Positions 1 to 7,871 of a stretch of DNA of 27,814 nt are shown in pieces. Source of the DNA: JALHFZ01 sp964483085. GTDB lineage: Bacteria; Synergistota; Synergistia; Synergistales; Aminobacteriaceae. A program made the position numbers and the translations under genes. The notes under the pieces were generated by a model. That model did no database searches and was not told the origin of the DNA. It was given only the letters and a program-made list of their open reading frames with translations. Every line of letters begins with the position of its first letter. The stretch's first letter is position 1. The stretch is from the NCBI GenBank assembly GCA_964483085.1, contig CAYZZX010000016.1, forward strand, positions 1 through 27,814. The letters are read 5' to 3'.

Positions 1-29
1 CTTCTTCAGGAGAACAGCTCGCCATCTCC

Positions 30-77
30 GCATAGATCAAAAAAGACGCCCGATCGGGCGTCTTTTTTGATCTATGC
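30..77. terminator. 48-bp perfect palindrome, probable bidirectional terminator
   Basis: The two 24-base arms are exact reverse complements, centred on GATC. Each arm has a GC-rich core (GACGCCC) flanked by an A or T hexamer, so transcripts from either side would form a GC stem followed by a U run. It lies just past the stop of the minus-strand gene at 87-449 and would also end a plus-strand gene lying left of the window. Confidence 0.8.
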
Positions 78-86
78 TATTAATTT

Positions 87-449
87 TTATTCAATTACGA
101 TTTTTTCCTTCAGTTTTCCAAATTTATTACAGGTTGCTTCCACTTCCACCACCGTCCCCTTTGCAAGATCGCCCGCCGCGTATGTTGCGACCGCCTCGGT
201 CTTCTCCTTCTGTTCGGAGGGTGTAATGGAATCAATCTTTTTTCCGTCGATGAAGAGGACGAACTCATTGATGTAATGGGTTTTTCCGTCACTGACCCGA
301 TGGGAGGCCGTTATGGTGAGGACGCCTCCGTCTCTTTCATAGACTATTGCGAGCTCCGACGGCGGATGGGACCACCCCGCACTGGCCACAGTAAAAAGAG
401 CACACACCGCCAGAAAGAGAGCAAGATATGTTTTTTTCAATCGTATCAC
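87..449 (-). CDS. Secreted desulfoferrodoxin/superoxide reductase-like protein
   Basis: The product is 120 residues with an N-terminal signal peptide (basic start, hydrophobic residues about 7-24, cleavage probably near ASA-G). The mature part resembles the iron-binding domain of desulfoferrodoxin and neelaredoxin: H50, then a THYINEF block around H58 followed by a DGK turn, and CNKFG at 107-111. In superoxide reductase the last motif is CNxHG, with Cys and His both binding iron. Here the Cys remains but the His is Phe110, so the canonical site is incomplete. An exported protein of this fold may bind metal or redox partners rather than reduce superoxide. The start is GTG at 449 (an AGGA lies 7 nt upstream) or TTG at 440. 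It appears monocistronic, between its own promoter and the palindrome at 30-77. Confidence 0.7.
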   Translation of the reverse strand: MIRLKKTYLALFLAVCALFTVASAGWSHPPSELAIVYERDGGVLTITASHRVSDGKTHYINEFVLFIDGKKIDSITPSEQKEKTEAVATYAAGDLAKGTVVEVEATCNKFGKLKEKIVIE

Positions 450-817
450 TCACCTTTCCTTGATTTGTAGAGCATATCTATTATACCATCCAGGAAAGTA
501 ATGAATAAAACTCCCCTTTTCTAAAATAAATTCAATGATCTTAAGAAGACATGCACATACTTACTGCTAAATTCCAACACACAGGGGAAGAAATATTCCT
601 CATCAGCATAAAACTGAAGAGCAAAAAGATTAAATCACACAATTTGGCATTTTCGGGTTGTGCGAATTCTTCTTCTATGGTAGGGTAAAAGCACAAAGTA
701 AAATTACTTCCTCTTATTTACCTTTTTTTGTGAATTTGTTCTCTTCGCTCTGTATTTGATTCACGCTGGACTCATAGACCCATGTTCGTCACGGCGCACT
801 CAGGGGAGGTGTAATCC
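450..817. other. 368-base intergenic stretch, AT-rich
   Basis: I see no supported gene here, and base composition is clearly more AT-rich than in neighbouring genes. It holds the leftward promoter at 480-508 and a weak rightward promoter-like pair, TTGTGC at 658-663 and TAGGGT at 681-686 (17-nt spacer), which could drive the mini-protein at 818. Confidence 0.5.
480..508 (-). promoter_or_regulatory. Sigma-A-type promoter of the desulfoferrodoxin-like gene
   Basis: Read on the minus strand, a consensus TATAAT (480-485) is preceded by TGG, giving an extended -10. A weak -35 TTATTC (503-508) lies 17 nt further upstream. The -10 is about 30 nt from the start codon. Confidence 0.6.
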
Positions 818-916
818 ATGAATACAGCCACGATGGTATGGCTGGGGATCATGGCGGTGATTGGTGTTGTCATGATCGTCTTCAAGATGAAGAGAAATGA
901 GAACAATAAGGCATAA
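818..916 (+). CDS. 32-residue single-span membrane mini-protein
   Basis: ATG at 818 is preceded by a strong Shine-Dalgarno (AGGGGAGGTG, 801-811). The product is 32 residues: a short polar start (MNTAT), one hydrophobic helix (about residues 6-22, ending VMIVF) and a basic, polar tail (KMKRNENNKA). That is the shape of a positive-inside one-pass mini-protein. A terminator follows 16 nt after the stop, so it looks like an independent transcript. I do not recognise the family. The shape recalls small auxiliary subunits of transporters such as MetS, but the usual GG motif is missing and no transporter is adjacent. Confidence 0.6.
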   Translation: MNTATMVWLGIMAVIGVVMIVFKMKRNENNKA

Positions 917-932
917 GCCCATTACGCTGCAG

Positions 933-957
933 CCGTTCCCTCGGGGACGGTTTTTTT
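933..957 (+). terminator. Rho-independent terminator of the mini-protein gene
   Basis: A 7-bp stem (CCGTTCC with GGGACGG, one G-U pair) closes a CTCG loop and is followed directly by seven T residues. Confidence 0.85.
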
Positions 958-985
958 GTTGATTTCTTCGCCTGAAAACCGGACG

Positions 986-1027
986 AAGGGGAGCCTCTCT
1001 TTTCTGCTGAAAAGAGAGGCTCCCCTT
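986..1027 (-). terminator. 18-bp perfect hairpin downstream of pgm
   Basis: Two 18-base arms (986-1003 and 1010-1027) pair perfectly around a 6-base CTGCTG loop, 6 nt beyond the pgm stop codon. There is no long U run, so termination efficiency is uncertain, but the position and stem strength suit the end of the pgm transcript. Confidence 0.65.
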
Positions 1028-1033
1028 TGCTTT

Positions 1034-2686
1034 TTATACTCCCTGCTCCGTAAAGACGGCCGCGATCATCTCCCGGGCCTCCTGCTGAAGAAGGGCCAAG
1101 TGCTCCTCCCCCAGAAAGCTCTCGGCGTAGATCTTGTAGACCTCTTCGGTACCGGACGGCCGGGCGGCGAACCACCCGTTCTCCGCTGCGACCTTCAGCC
1201 CGCCGATGGGCGCTCCGTTGCCGGGGGCCCGGGTGATTTTTGATTCGATGGGCTCCCCGGCAAGGGTGTCAGCTGAAACCGCCTCGGGAGACAGGTTCTT
1301 CAGCACCTTCTTCTGTTCGATCGTAGCGCGGGCATCGATCCGGGCGTAGTACGGAATGCCGAGAGTGTCGGTAAGCCTGTCATAACGCTTCCCCGGATGC
1401 TCTCCCGTGACGGCGAGAATCTCCGCGGCCAGCAGATCCATGATGAACCCGTCCTTGTCGGTAGTCCAAACCGTTCCGTTTTTTCGCAGGAAAGATGCCC
1501 CTGCGCTCTCCTCTCCTCCGAAGCCCAGCGATCCGTCGAGAAGCCCCTCGACAAACCATTTGAACCCCACGGGCACCTCCACGCACTTCCGCCCCACAGA
1601 GCGGGCGACCCGGTCGAGCAGGGAAGTGGAGACGAGCGTCTTGCCCACAGCCGCGGAGGAACTCCAGCCGGGCCGGTGGGTGAAGAGATATTCCACGGCT
1701 GCCGCGAGGTAGGCGTTGGGTGCGAGCAGCCCCCGGTCTGGAACGACGATGCCGTGGCGGTCGAAATCCGTATCGTTGCCGAAGGCGATGTCGTAGGAAT
1801 CCTTCATCTCCACAAGGCTTGCCATGGCCCAGGGGGAAGAGCAGTCCATCCGGATCTTTCCGTCCCAGTCGACGGACATGAAGGAGAAGGTGGGGTCGAC
1901 CCGAGGGTTCACTACCGTCAGATTCAGACCGTACCGTTCTGCGACGGCATCCCAGTAGTTCACCCCGGCTCCTCCCATGGGGTCGGCGCCGATGGAAATC
2001 TGCGAGCGGGCAATGGCCTCCATGTCCACTACGGAAACAAGATCTTTCACGTAGGGGGTAATGAAATCGTACCTTCGGATAGAGGGTGCTTTCAGAGCTT
2101 TTTCAAAGGAGAGGCGCTTGACTTTTTCCGGACCGCTCCGCAGGATTTCATTTGCCCGTCTCTGGATCGCCTCCGTCATCTCAGGGTCGGCCGGTCCGCC
2201 GGCGGGGGGATTGTATTTGAAACCTCCATCCTCGGGAGGGTTGTGGGAGGGAGTGATGACCACGCCGTCGGCCGTCCCTCCTCTGCCGCTGGCGTTCCAG
2301 GTGAGAATCCCGTGAGAGATGACCGGAGTGGGAGTGTAGCCGAGATTATCGGATATGCGGGTCTCCACCCCGGCCGCGGCAAAGACCTCGAGGACAGTGC
2401 GAAAAGCCGGTTCGGAGAGGGCATGGGTGTCAATGCCCAGAAAGAGCGGGCCGTCGATTCCCGCCTCTTTGCGATACTCGACGATTGCGGCGCAGACAGC
2501 AATAATGTGCTCCTCATTAAAAGACCCCTTCAGAGAGGACCCCCGGTGTCCGGAGGTGCCGAAGGAGATCCCCTGAAGAGGGTCCTCCCGGTCCGGCTTC
2601 CGGGTGTAATATTCAGAGACGAGCCGGGGAATATCCGCAAGCATGGAGTAGGGGGGGCGCTTTCCTGCGAGTGGGGAGATATTCAT
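1034..2686 (-). CDS. pgm: Phosphoglucomutase, alpha-D-glucose-1-phosphate specific
   Basis: The enzyme interconverts glucose 1-phosphate and glucose 6-phosphate, linking glycogen and sugar-nucleotide synthesis to glycolysis. The product is 550 residues, close to the E. coli Pgm length. Visible motifs, in order: GTSGHRG near the N-terminus; the phosphoserine loop TPSHNPPEDGGFKYNP; the Mg-binding loop GNDTDFDRHG; the sugar-binding loop GGEESAG; and the phosphate-binding RPSGTEE near the C-terminus. The extended TPSHNPPEDGGF form marks the E. coli Pgm branch rather than phosphomannomutase or GlmM. It starts 10 nt after the stop of the DJ-1/PfpI gene and is probably co-transcribed with it. Confidence 0.95.
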   Translation of the reverse strand: MNISPLAGKRPPYSMLADIPRLVSEYYTRKPDREDPLQGISFGTSGHRGSSLKGSFNEEHIIAVCAAIVEYRKEAGIDGPLFLGIDTHALSEPAFRTVLEVFAAAGVETRISDNLGYTPTPVISHGILTWNASGRGGTADGVVITPSHNPPEDGGFKYNPPAGGPADPEMTEAIQRRANEILRSGPEKVKRLSFEKALKAPSIRRYDFITPYVKDLVSVVDMEAIARSQISIGADPMGGAGVNYWDAVAERYGLNLTVVNPRVDPTFSFMSVDWDGKIRMDCSSPWAMASLVEMKDSYDIAFGNDTDFDRHGIVVPDRGLLAPNAYLAAAVEYLFTHRPGWSSSAAVGKTLVSTSLLDRVARSVGRKCVEVPVGFKWFVEGLLDGSLGFGGEESAGASFLRKNGTVWTTDKDGFIMDLLAAEILAVTGEHPGKRYDRLTDTLGIPYYARIDARATIEQKKVLKNLSPEAVSADTLAGEPIESKITRAPGNGAPIGGLKVAAENGWFAARPSGTEEVYKIYAESFLGEEHLALLQQEAREMIAAVFTEQGV

Positions 2687-2696
2687 GACCTGCCTC

Positions 2697-3287
2697 CTAA
2701 AATTCCCGGTACTGGTCCGGCCGGAAGGGGTATTCGATGTACTCAGAGGCCTTCTTGGCGAAATCCGGATCGAAGAGAAGGGCGAGAAGCCAGAGGGAGA
2801 GATCGATTCCCGAGCTGACTCCTCCGGCGGTGAGGATGTTGCCGTCCTTCACAACCCGATGCTGCACCACCTTTACTCCCTCTAAAGAGTCAAGTTCGTC
2901 GAAAAAGAGGTGATGGGTGGTGGCTCTTCGGTTCTTCAGCAGTCCCGCCTTTGCGGCCAGAAAAGCGCCGGTGCAGACCGTGCCGAGAAAGCGTACACTT
3001 TCGTACTGCCTCTGGATGAAGGAGATCACACCCTTGTCCTCCGAGGCAGCCCGCCGTCCTGACCCTCCGGGAAGGATGAGCAGGTCGAGAGGCCCGGTCA
3101 TCTCAAGATTTGCGGAGGGGAGAAAACGGAGCCCGTTCGCCCCTTCGATCTGTCCTTCCTCCCGGGCGATCAGCTTCACTTCAATGCTTCCGGGAACAAG
3201 AGTATTTGCGGCGGACAGGGTCTCGAAGGGGCCGACGAAGTCGAGCTCCTCCACCTGGGGAAAAACGAAAATACCCGCTTGTATCAT
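2697..3287 (-). CDS. DJ-1/PfpI family protein (class I glutamine amidotransferase-like)
   Basis: The product is a cytosolic DJ-1/PfpI-fold protein. Visible features are an N-terminal beta strand followed by DFVGPFE, a GGSG turn, the nucleophile-elbow Cys in GTVCTGAFLAAKAG, and a following TTHH segment. The DFVGPFE and TVCTGAF blocks resemble the isonitrile hydratase/AraC-N-like branch, so it may be a hydratase or amidase, but the substrate cannot be read from sequence. I chose ATG at 3287 (196 residues) because AAGGTG lies 8 nt upstream. A GTG at 3296 would add three residues. It is first in a two-gene unit with pgm, though no functional link is obvious. Confidence 0.85.
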   Translation of the reverse strand: MIQAGIFVFPQVEELDFVGPFETLSAANTLVPGSIEVKLIAREEGQIEGANGLRFLPSANLEMTGPLDLLILPGGSGRRAASEDKGVISFIQRQYESVRFLGTVCTGAFLAAKAGLLKNRRATTHHLFFDELDSLEGVKVVQHRVVKDGNILTAGGVSSGIDLSLWLLALLFDPDFAKKASEYIEYPFRPDQYREF

Positions 3288-3524
3288 TTTCACCACACCT
3301 TTCAGAGAAGAGCTTCATTCTGCCATTGTACAATAAAAATTCGAACGGCTCCTTTATCCTTGATCCACAGAAACAATCACCCGCAACACCCCCCAGACCT
3401 GCGGAACTGGGGTCCTTCCCTCTTTTCAGCAGAACCGGTACCCTTGGGGAGTATAAATACTGATGTGCTGTCTTCTGAATAAATGCTATCGTCGCTGAAC
3501 CAAATAAAAGGAGCGTGAGAAATC

Positions 3525-4874
3525 ATGGGGTACTGGAAAAAAATCCGCTACGGCATCATGATCGGTTTTCTTCTGTTTTTGACCTGGGTGGGGTACCGCC
3601 ACCAGGTCCTCGGAGGCGGACCTGCAGGAGTGCCGCCGGTGGACGCCCTCTGCCCCCTGGGAGGGCTCGAGAGCCTCTACACCTTCCTTCGCTCCGGCAC
3701 GTGGCTTCGCCGCACAGCCCCGAGCGCCATGGTGCTCTTCGCCTCGGTGGCGGCCATCACGCTGCTTTTCGGACGGATTTTCTGCGGATGGATATGCCCC
3801 CTCGGAACGATCGGCGAGCTGACCGCCCGGGGAGCCCGCAAACTGGGCATCAGGGCCCGGGAACTCCCTCCGTCGGTTGACCGCTCTCTGAAGGGGCTCA
3901 AGTACGTCATCCTCGCCGTCATTCTCTATTTCACCTGGACACTGGGGACCCTCGCCTGGCGGCCCTGGGACCCCTGGGTCTCGTGGATGCACCTCAGCGC
4001 CGGGTGGGAGGAGATAGTTTCCTCCCCCTGGGGGTACGTTGTGCTTTTTCTGCTGGTCATCGGGGCGGGCGTCTTCATCGAGCGTTTCTGGTGCCGCTAT
4101 CTCTGCCCTCTCGGCGCGGCCCTGGGCATTTTGCAGAAATTCAGCCTGACCAAGGTTACGAGAAATAAGGAGACGTGCATCACCTGCGGGAAATGCGACA
4201 AGGCCTGTCCCATGGGAATTGAGCCTCTGACGGTTGAACGGGTGACCGATGCCGACTGCATCGCCTGCGGTCGATGCATTGAGGCCTGCCCTGTGGAGAA
4301 GACCCTCTTCTTCTCCTTCGGACGAAAAAAAGTTCTCTCCGCCCTCGCGGTTGGGCTGCTGGGAGTGGGGCTCTTCTTTGCCGCCTACGGAACAGCCCGG
4401 CTGACGGGGTACTGGCAGACCTTTGCGCCCCAGTCGGTTGAATCCCTGAAGGACCCGGTGGAAGGGGTCTTCGGCTGGATGACCATTGAGCAGACAGCCT
4501 CCCAGGTCAAGCTGGCGCCGTCACAGGTCCTCGAGATCGCCGGGCTGCCCGCCGATTCCCCTCTGGATGTCGCCCTCAAGAAAATGGAGGGGGTGAACGA
4601 CGAGGAGCTGAAGGAGAAGCTCCGGGTCTGGTTCGCCGCCCGTCCAACTCCTCCTGCGGGGAGCGTTCCGGCAAACCCCGACGAGATCAAGGGGAGTCTC
4701 ACCCTCGACGACGTCGCCGCCGGGTACGGCCTGGCAGGGCCGGATATCCTCGCGAAGGCCGGGTGGCCCGCGGATACTGCGGGGAATATTCCTCTGAAGG
4801 ACGTGGCAAAAACCATCGGCCGGGAGACGTCGGACATCCGCGCGGCTGTGAAGGAGCTTCTGCAGGGAAAGTAA
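3525..4874 (+). CDS. NapH/NosR-like membrane 4Fe-4S protein with extra C-terminal domain
   Basis: The product is 449 residues and probably passes electrons between the quinone pool or ferredoxin and a periplasmic or membrane partner. Transmembrane helices lie near residues 8-28, 68-90, 126-145, 164-185 and 268-290. Two cytoplasmic CxxxCP motifs (FCGWICPLG near 88, WCRYLCPLG near 193) are those of the NapH/RdxA family. Two complete ferredoxin motifs follow (CITCGKCDKACP near 218, CIACGRCIEACP near 246). After the last helix a soluble region of about 150 residues carries two similar units, MTIEQTASQ...EIAGLPAD and LTLDDVAAG...AKAGWPAD, absent from minimal NapH. No reductase or oxidase gene is next to it, so the partner is unknown. 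An AAAGGAGC Shine-Dalgarno lies about 10 nt upstream of the ATG. Confidence 0.85.
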   Translation: MGYWKKIRYGIMIGFLLFLTWVGYRHQVLGGGPAGVPPVDALCPLGGLESLYTFLRSGTWLRRTAPSAMVLFASVAAITLLFGRIFCGWICPLGTIGELTARGARKLGIRARELPPSVDRSLKGLKYVILAVILYFTWTLGTLAWRPWDPWVSWMHLSAGWEEIVSSPWGYVVLFLLVIGAGVFIERFWCRYLCPLGAALGILQKFSLTKVTRNKETCITCGKCDKACPMGIEPLTVERVTDADCIACGRCIEACPVEKTLFFSFGRKKVLSALAVGLLGVGLFFAAYGTARLTGYWQTFAPQSVESLKDPVEGVFGWMTIEQTASQVKLAPSQVLEIAGLPADSPLDVALKKMEGVNDEELKEKLRVWFAARPTPPAGSVPANPDEIKGSLTLDDVAAGYGLAGPDILAKAGWPADTAGNIPLKDVAKTIGRETSDIRAAVKELLQGK

Positions 4875-4907
4875 AAGGGATCTTCGGAGAGGAGCTTCTT
4901 TCGAATA

Positions 4908-4957
4908 AAGAGACAGGGGAGGACGGCCTATTGTATCGCCGTCCTCCCCTGTCTCTT
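4908..4957. terminator. 20-bp hairpin between convergent genes
   Basis: Perfectly paired 20-base arms (4908-4927 and 4938-4957) flank a 10-base loop between the NapH-like gene (+) and xth (-), only 5 nt from the xth stop. It probably ends both transcripts. U runs are short on either side. Confidence 0.75.
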
Positions 4958-4962
4958 CAGCC

Positions 4963-5754
4963 TTATTTCTTCAGGTCGAAGACGGCGACCACGGGGACGT
5001 GGTCCGACGGGCGTTCCCATCCACGGAGAGTCCGGTCGGCGTAGCAGTCCACCGCCGCCTTTTCGAGGGCAGGGGTCACGAGGATATGGTCAATCCTCCA
5101 CCCGATGTTCCGCTCGAGGGAGTTCTTCACCCGGTAGTCGAAGTAGGAGAACTCACCGGCATCGGGGCGGAATTTACGGAAGAGATCGGTGAACCCCCAG
5201 CTTTTCACGTCCTCGAAACGGGCCTGGATGTCCGGGGCAAAGCAGGGGTGATCCCGCTTCCGCTCCGGGCTCGTCACGTCCATGTCCGTGGGGGCCACGT
5301 TCATGTCCCCCACCCAGACGACTTTCTCCTCCTGCAGATATTCCCGGTAAAAGAGGGCCTTCATCCTCTCAAAAAATCGGTGTTTATAGACGTAGTCGGC
5401 GTGGTCGATCGACTTTCCCTGAGGGATATAGGTGTTCACGATGCAGAAGTCGCCGATGCGCGCCCGGAGCAGCCGGGTCTCCCCCTGGGGCTCTTCCCCG
5501 TCGCCGAAGCCGATGGCATACCCGTCCAGGGAGGCCTTCGTGAGGATGGCGACTCCGTTGTAGGATTTCTCCCCCTTGTAGAGTGAGCGGTACCCCAGAG
5601 CGGTGAAGGCTTCTTCGGGAAAACTGTCGTCCTGCACCTTTGTCTCCTGCAGACAGAGCACGTCCACGGAGTTCTCTCCGAGCCAGCGTTCGAGATGGGG
5701 CATGCGGCTCCGTACGGAATTTACATTAAATGTCGCAACGGTGCATCTGTTCAT
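4963..5754 (-). CDS. xth: Exodeoxyribonuclease III
   Basis: This is an AP endonuclease and 3'-5' exonuclease of base-excision repair. The product is 263 residues, a normal family length. Signature motifs of the EEP (exonuclease-endonuclease-phosphatase) fold are all present: TFNVNSVRSR at the N-terminus, CLQETK with the metal-binding Glu, NTYIPQG, GDMNVAP, WRIDHILVT, and the catalytic SDHVPV near the end. It starts 14 nt after the stop of the hydroxyacid dehydrogenase gene, so the two are probably one transcript. Confidence 0.95.
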   Translation of the reverse strand: MNRCTVATFNVNSVRSRMPHLERWLGENSVDVLCLQETKVQDDSFPEEAFTALGYRSLYKGEKSYNGVAILTKASLDGYAIGFGDGEEPQGETRLLRARIGDFCIVNTYIPQGKSIDHADYVYKHRFFERMKALFYREYLQEEKVVWVGDMNVAPTDMDVTSPERKRDHPCFAPDIQARFEDVKSWGFTDLFRKFRPDAGEFSYFDYRVKNSLERNIGWRIDHILVTPALEKAAVDCYADRTLRGWERPSDHVPVVAVFDLKK

Positions 5755-5768
5755 GACGGTTCTCTCCT

Positions 5769-6758
5769 TCAGTCCATATAGTCTTCCCGGCGGATCAGGC
5801 CGGTGATATTTTCACCCCGGAAAAATGCCCGGACGTTCGCTGCCGCTGCGGCTGTCGCCCTGTCCATGGCGCCTTCGCAGCGGTTAGAGTTGTGAGGGGA
5901 ACCGGCCACGTTGGCCAGTTCAAGGAAGGGGTAGTCCGACTCGAAGCCTCCGCCTCCCCAGGTTGGCTCCTTCCACCAGACGTCCAGCCCCGCCCGGAAG
6001 TCGGGGTTCTCCTTCAGGTGCCGGTAGAGATCCTCCTCCACGGCAAGAGGAGCCCGGGCCACATTGAGGAGGATAGCATCCTTCTTCATCATCTCAAGCT
6101 CTTTTCTGCCGATAATGCCCCGAGTATGGCGGTTCAGGGGGAGGGAGAGGAGCAGCACGTCCGTATCGGGCAGCACTTTGGGCAGATCGGAGAGGGTTCC
6201 GGCGAAGTCCACGGCGTCGGTTGTCTTTCCGCTCGTATTGAGGACGCGGATCTTCATGCCGAAGCACCGGGCGAGCTCCGCCGTCTTTCTGCCGATGCCG
6301 CCGTAGCCGGCAACGGTCATAACTTTATCCCTCAGGCAGGAGAGGGTGTAGGACTGGCGGGAAAATTTCCCTGCGGCGAGATCGTTATGAAGGGGGATGA
6401 TCCGCCGCGTCAGGGCCAGCAGAAGCCCCATGGTGTGTTCGGCGATCTGGGGGGACCATCCTCCGGCGTTGCAGGAGATGGTCATCTTTTCGGGAAGTTT
6501 CCCGAAGGGGAGAAAGTCGAGCCCCGCCGAGATGGACTGGAAGAAGTCGAGATCCACCAGGAGAGGATACTCTTCCTCCCGGACCTCCTTGTTGAAAAAG
6601 AAGGAGAGCAGAGCGTTGGCCGATGAAAATGCTTCCTTCCGTTTGTCTTCGGATACATCCTCCAGGTAGAGGATCTTCCCCTCGCCCTCAAGGGCGCTCT
6701 CCACTTCCTTTCTCCGGGAGGCGGGGGCGGAACAGGTCACAAGAAGCGTATTTTTCAT
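5769..6758 (-). CDS. D-isomer-specific 2-hydroxyacid dehydrogenase family protein
   Basis: A 329-residue cytosolic NAD(P)-dependent oxidoreductase. The Rossmann GYGGIGRKTAE motif is near residue 151. The catalytic set is visible: Arg in NVARAPL, Glu in the WKEP segment and His in SPHNS. The family reduces 2-keto acids to D-2-hydroxy acids or the reverse. The substrate cannot be named, although a keto-acid role would fit an amino-acid fermenter that also carries iorAB. It is the first gene of a pair with xth and has a good promoter at 6796-6824. The segment before the catalytic His contains an unusual WGGGGFES stretch. Confidence 0.88.
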   Translation of the reverse strand: MKNTLLVTCSAPASRRKEVESALEGEGKILYLEDVSEDKRKEAFSSANALLSFFFNKEVREEEYPLLVDLDFFQSISAGLDFLPFGKLPEKMTISCNAGGWSPQIAEHTMGLLLALTRRIIPLHNDLAAGKFSRQSYTLSCLRDKVMTVAGYGGIGRKTAELARCFGMKIRVLNTSGKTTDAVDFAGTLSDLPKVLPDTDVLLLSLPLNRHTRGIIGRKELEMMKKDAILLNVARAPLAVEEDLYRHLKENPDFRAGLDVWWKEPTWGGGGFESDYPFLELANVAGSPHNSNRCEGAMDRATAAAAANVRAFFRGENITGLIRREDYMD

Positions 6759-6795
6759 TCAAACTCTTCTCCTTTCTGGTCTTTCACTTCCTGAT

Positions 6796-6824
6796 ATTGT
6801 ACCCTAAGAGGCAGACGGAACCAA
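6796..6824 (-). promoter_or_regulatory. Promoter of the hydroxyacid dehydrogenase-xth unit
   Basis: On the minus strand, -35 TTGGTT (6819-6824) and -10 TACAAT (6796-6801) are separated by 17 nt, with the start codon about 38 nt downstream. It overlaps the leader of the divergent phosphatase gene at 6843. Confidence 0.6.
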
Positions 6825-6842
6825 TCATAAGGAGGGAACTCC

Positions 6843-7454
6843 ATGAACAACAAAATCTACCTTGTCCGCCACGGACGGCCCGAGCTGCCGGACAGAAATA
6901 CCCGCTTTCTCGGGCGGTCAGACCTCCCTCTGTCGGAAGAAGGCCGGGAGCAGGCGGAGAAGCTGAAGAACGTCTTCGATAATCTTCCTCTGAAAGAAGT
7001 TTACACAAGCGGCCTCAAAAGGGCAGACGAGACGGCCTCAATCATCGCAGGACACCGGAACATCCCCTTCACAACCGTTCCGGCCCTTCAGGAGATCGCC
7101 TTTGGAAAATGGGAGCTTCTCAGCATGGACGAAATACGCCTCAAGGACCCCGATGCCTACGAGGCCAGAGGGCGGGATTTCGCCCACTTCCGCCCCGAGG
7201 GAGGAGAAAACTTCCTTGAGGTCCAGCAGCGGGCCTGGCCGGCTTTTCTCTCTCTGGCGAACGGTCAAAGGGGAAATATCCTCGTGGCCGCCCACTCGGG
7301 GGTCTTCAAAGTTCTTCTTCTGACGCTCCTCGAGCTGCCCTGGAAGAAGCTCATCACCCTCCGGCAGGATTATTGCGGCGTTCATGTCCTTCAACGATCC
7401 GGCGGAGAACTCTCGGTGGAAAAGCTGAACTGGTCCCCCCGGCTTGAGGCGTAG
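6843..7454 (+). CDS. Histidine phosphatase family protein (CobC/phosphoglycerate mutase-like)
   Basis: The 203-residue product has the LVRHGRPE phosphohistidine motif at residues 7-14, the R-S-D-LPLSEEGREQA segment, an acid residue in the middle (QEIAFGKWE) and the second catalytic His in VAAHSGVFK. The FLGRSDLPLS and FGKWE blocks are those of alpha-ribazole phosphatase (CobC) and small broad-specificity phosphatases, so cobalamin-loop assembly is possible. No cobalamin gene is nearby to confirm it. It has a strong Shine-Dalgarno (AAGGAGGGA) 6 nt before the ATG and appears monocistronic. Confidence 0.85.
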   Translation: MNNKIYLVRHGRPELPDRNTRFLGRSDLPLSEEGREQAEKLKNVFDNLPLKEVYTSGLKRADETASIIAGHRNIPFTTVPALQEIAFGKWELLSMDEIRLKDPDAYEARGRDFAHFRPEGGENFLEVQQRAWPAFLSLANGQRGNILVAAHSGVFKVLLLTLLELPWKKLITLRQDYCGVHVLQRSGGELSVEKLNWSPRLEA

Positions 7455-7469
7455 CAAAAAGAGACAAAA

Positions 7470-7523
7470 CCGCCGCCGGAAAGGGGATGCCCAGGTGCTT
7501 CAGGGGCCCTCTTCCGGCGGCGG
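7470..7523 (+). terminator. GC-rich hairpin after the phosphatase gene
   Basis: A 12-bp stem (CCGCCGCCGGAA with TTCCGGCGGCGG) closes a large, partly paired loop, starting 15 nt after the stop codon. There is no U run, so it may act as an RNA 3' end or as an attenuating hairpin rather than a classical terminator. Confidence 0.5.
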
Positions 7524-7596
7524 AAGTACATCATATCTTATCTGAAGGGGACGGAGAGCTCACCCGCCCCTGTAAAAGCTGTGAACGAAGCTCCCG

Positions 7597-7803
7597 TCAG
7601 TCCTCGTACTTGAAGGAGACCTTCACCTTTGCACGATAAAGATTGACCTTATCGTCCTCCATGACCATGTCAAGAAGGCAGACTTCGGCAACCCGAATGT
7701 CCCTCAGGGTCCTCGACGCTCTTTCCACCGCGTTGGCGGCGGCCTTCTCCCAGGATTCATTGCTCGTTCCCACAAGTTCGATGATTTTGTAGACACTGTC
7801 CAT
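7597..7803 (-). CDS. Dodecin (flavin-binding storage/buffer protein)
   Basis: Dodecins form hollow dodecamers that bind flavins and buffer free FMN or riboflavin. The 68-residue product shows the complete family pattern: VYKIIELVGTS at the start, SWEKAAANAVERASRTLRD helix, AEVCLLDM strand, and the C-terminal YRAKVKVSFKYED strand. I place the start at ATG 7803 because a GGGAG Shine-Dalgarno lies 9 nt upstream and the length is then typical. An upstream in-frame ATG at 7830 would add nine atypical residues. A consensus-like promoter sits at 7872-7901. Confidence 0.93.
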   Translation of the reverse strand: MDSVYKIIELVGTSNESWEKAAANAVERASRTLRDIRVAEVCLLDMVMEDDKVNLYRAKVKVSFKYED

Positions 7804-7871
7804 TTTACTCGTCTCCCTTCGTGATTCCACCCATGCGAACGGGCGGGGTTTCTTCTTTCAGGAATAGAATA

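Noticed and set aside
818..916. MetS-type small subunit of an amino-acid importer
   Set aside because: Size and topology fit, but the GG motif is missing and no NSS transporter is adjacent, so I left the mini-protein unnamed.
1397..2818. Long open frame antisense to pgm
   Set aside because: It mirrors the GC-rich third positions of pgm, shows no domain, and has no Shine-Dalgarno. pgm itself is unmistakable.
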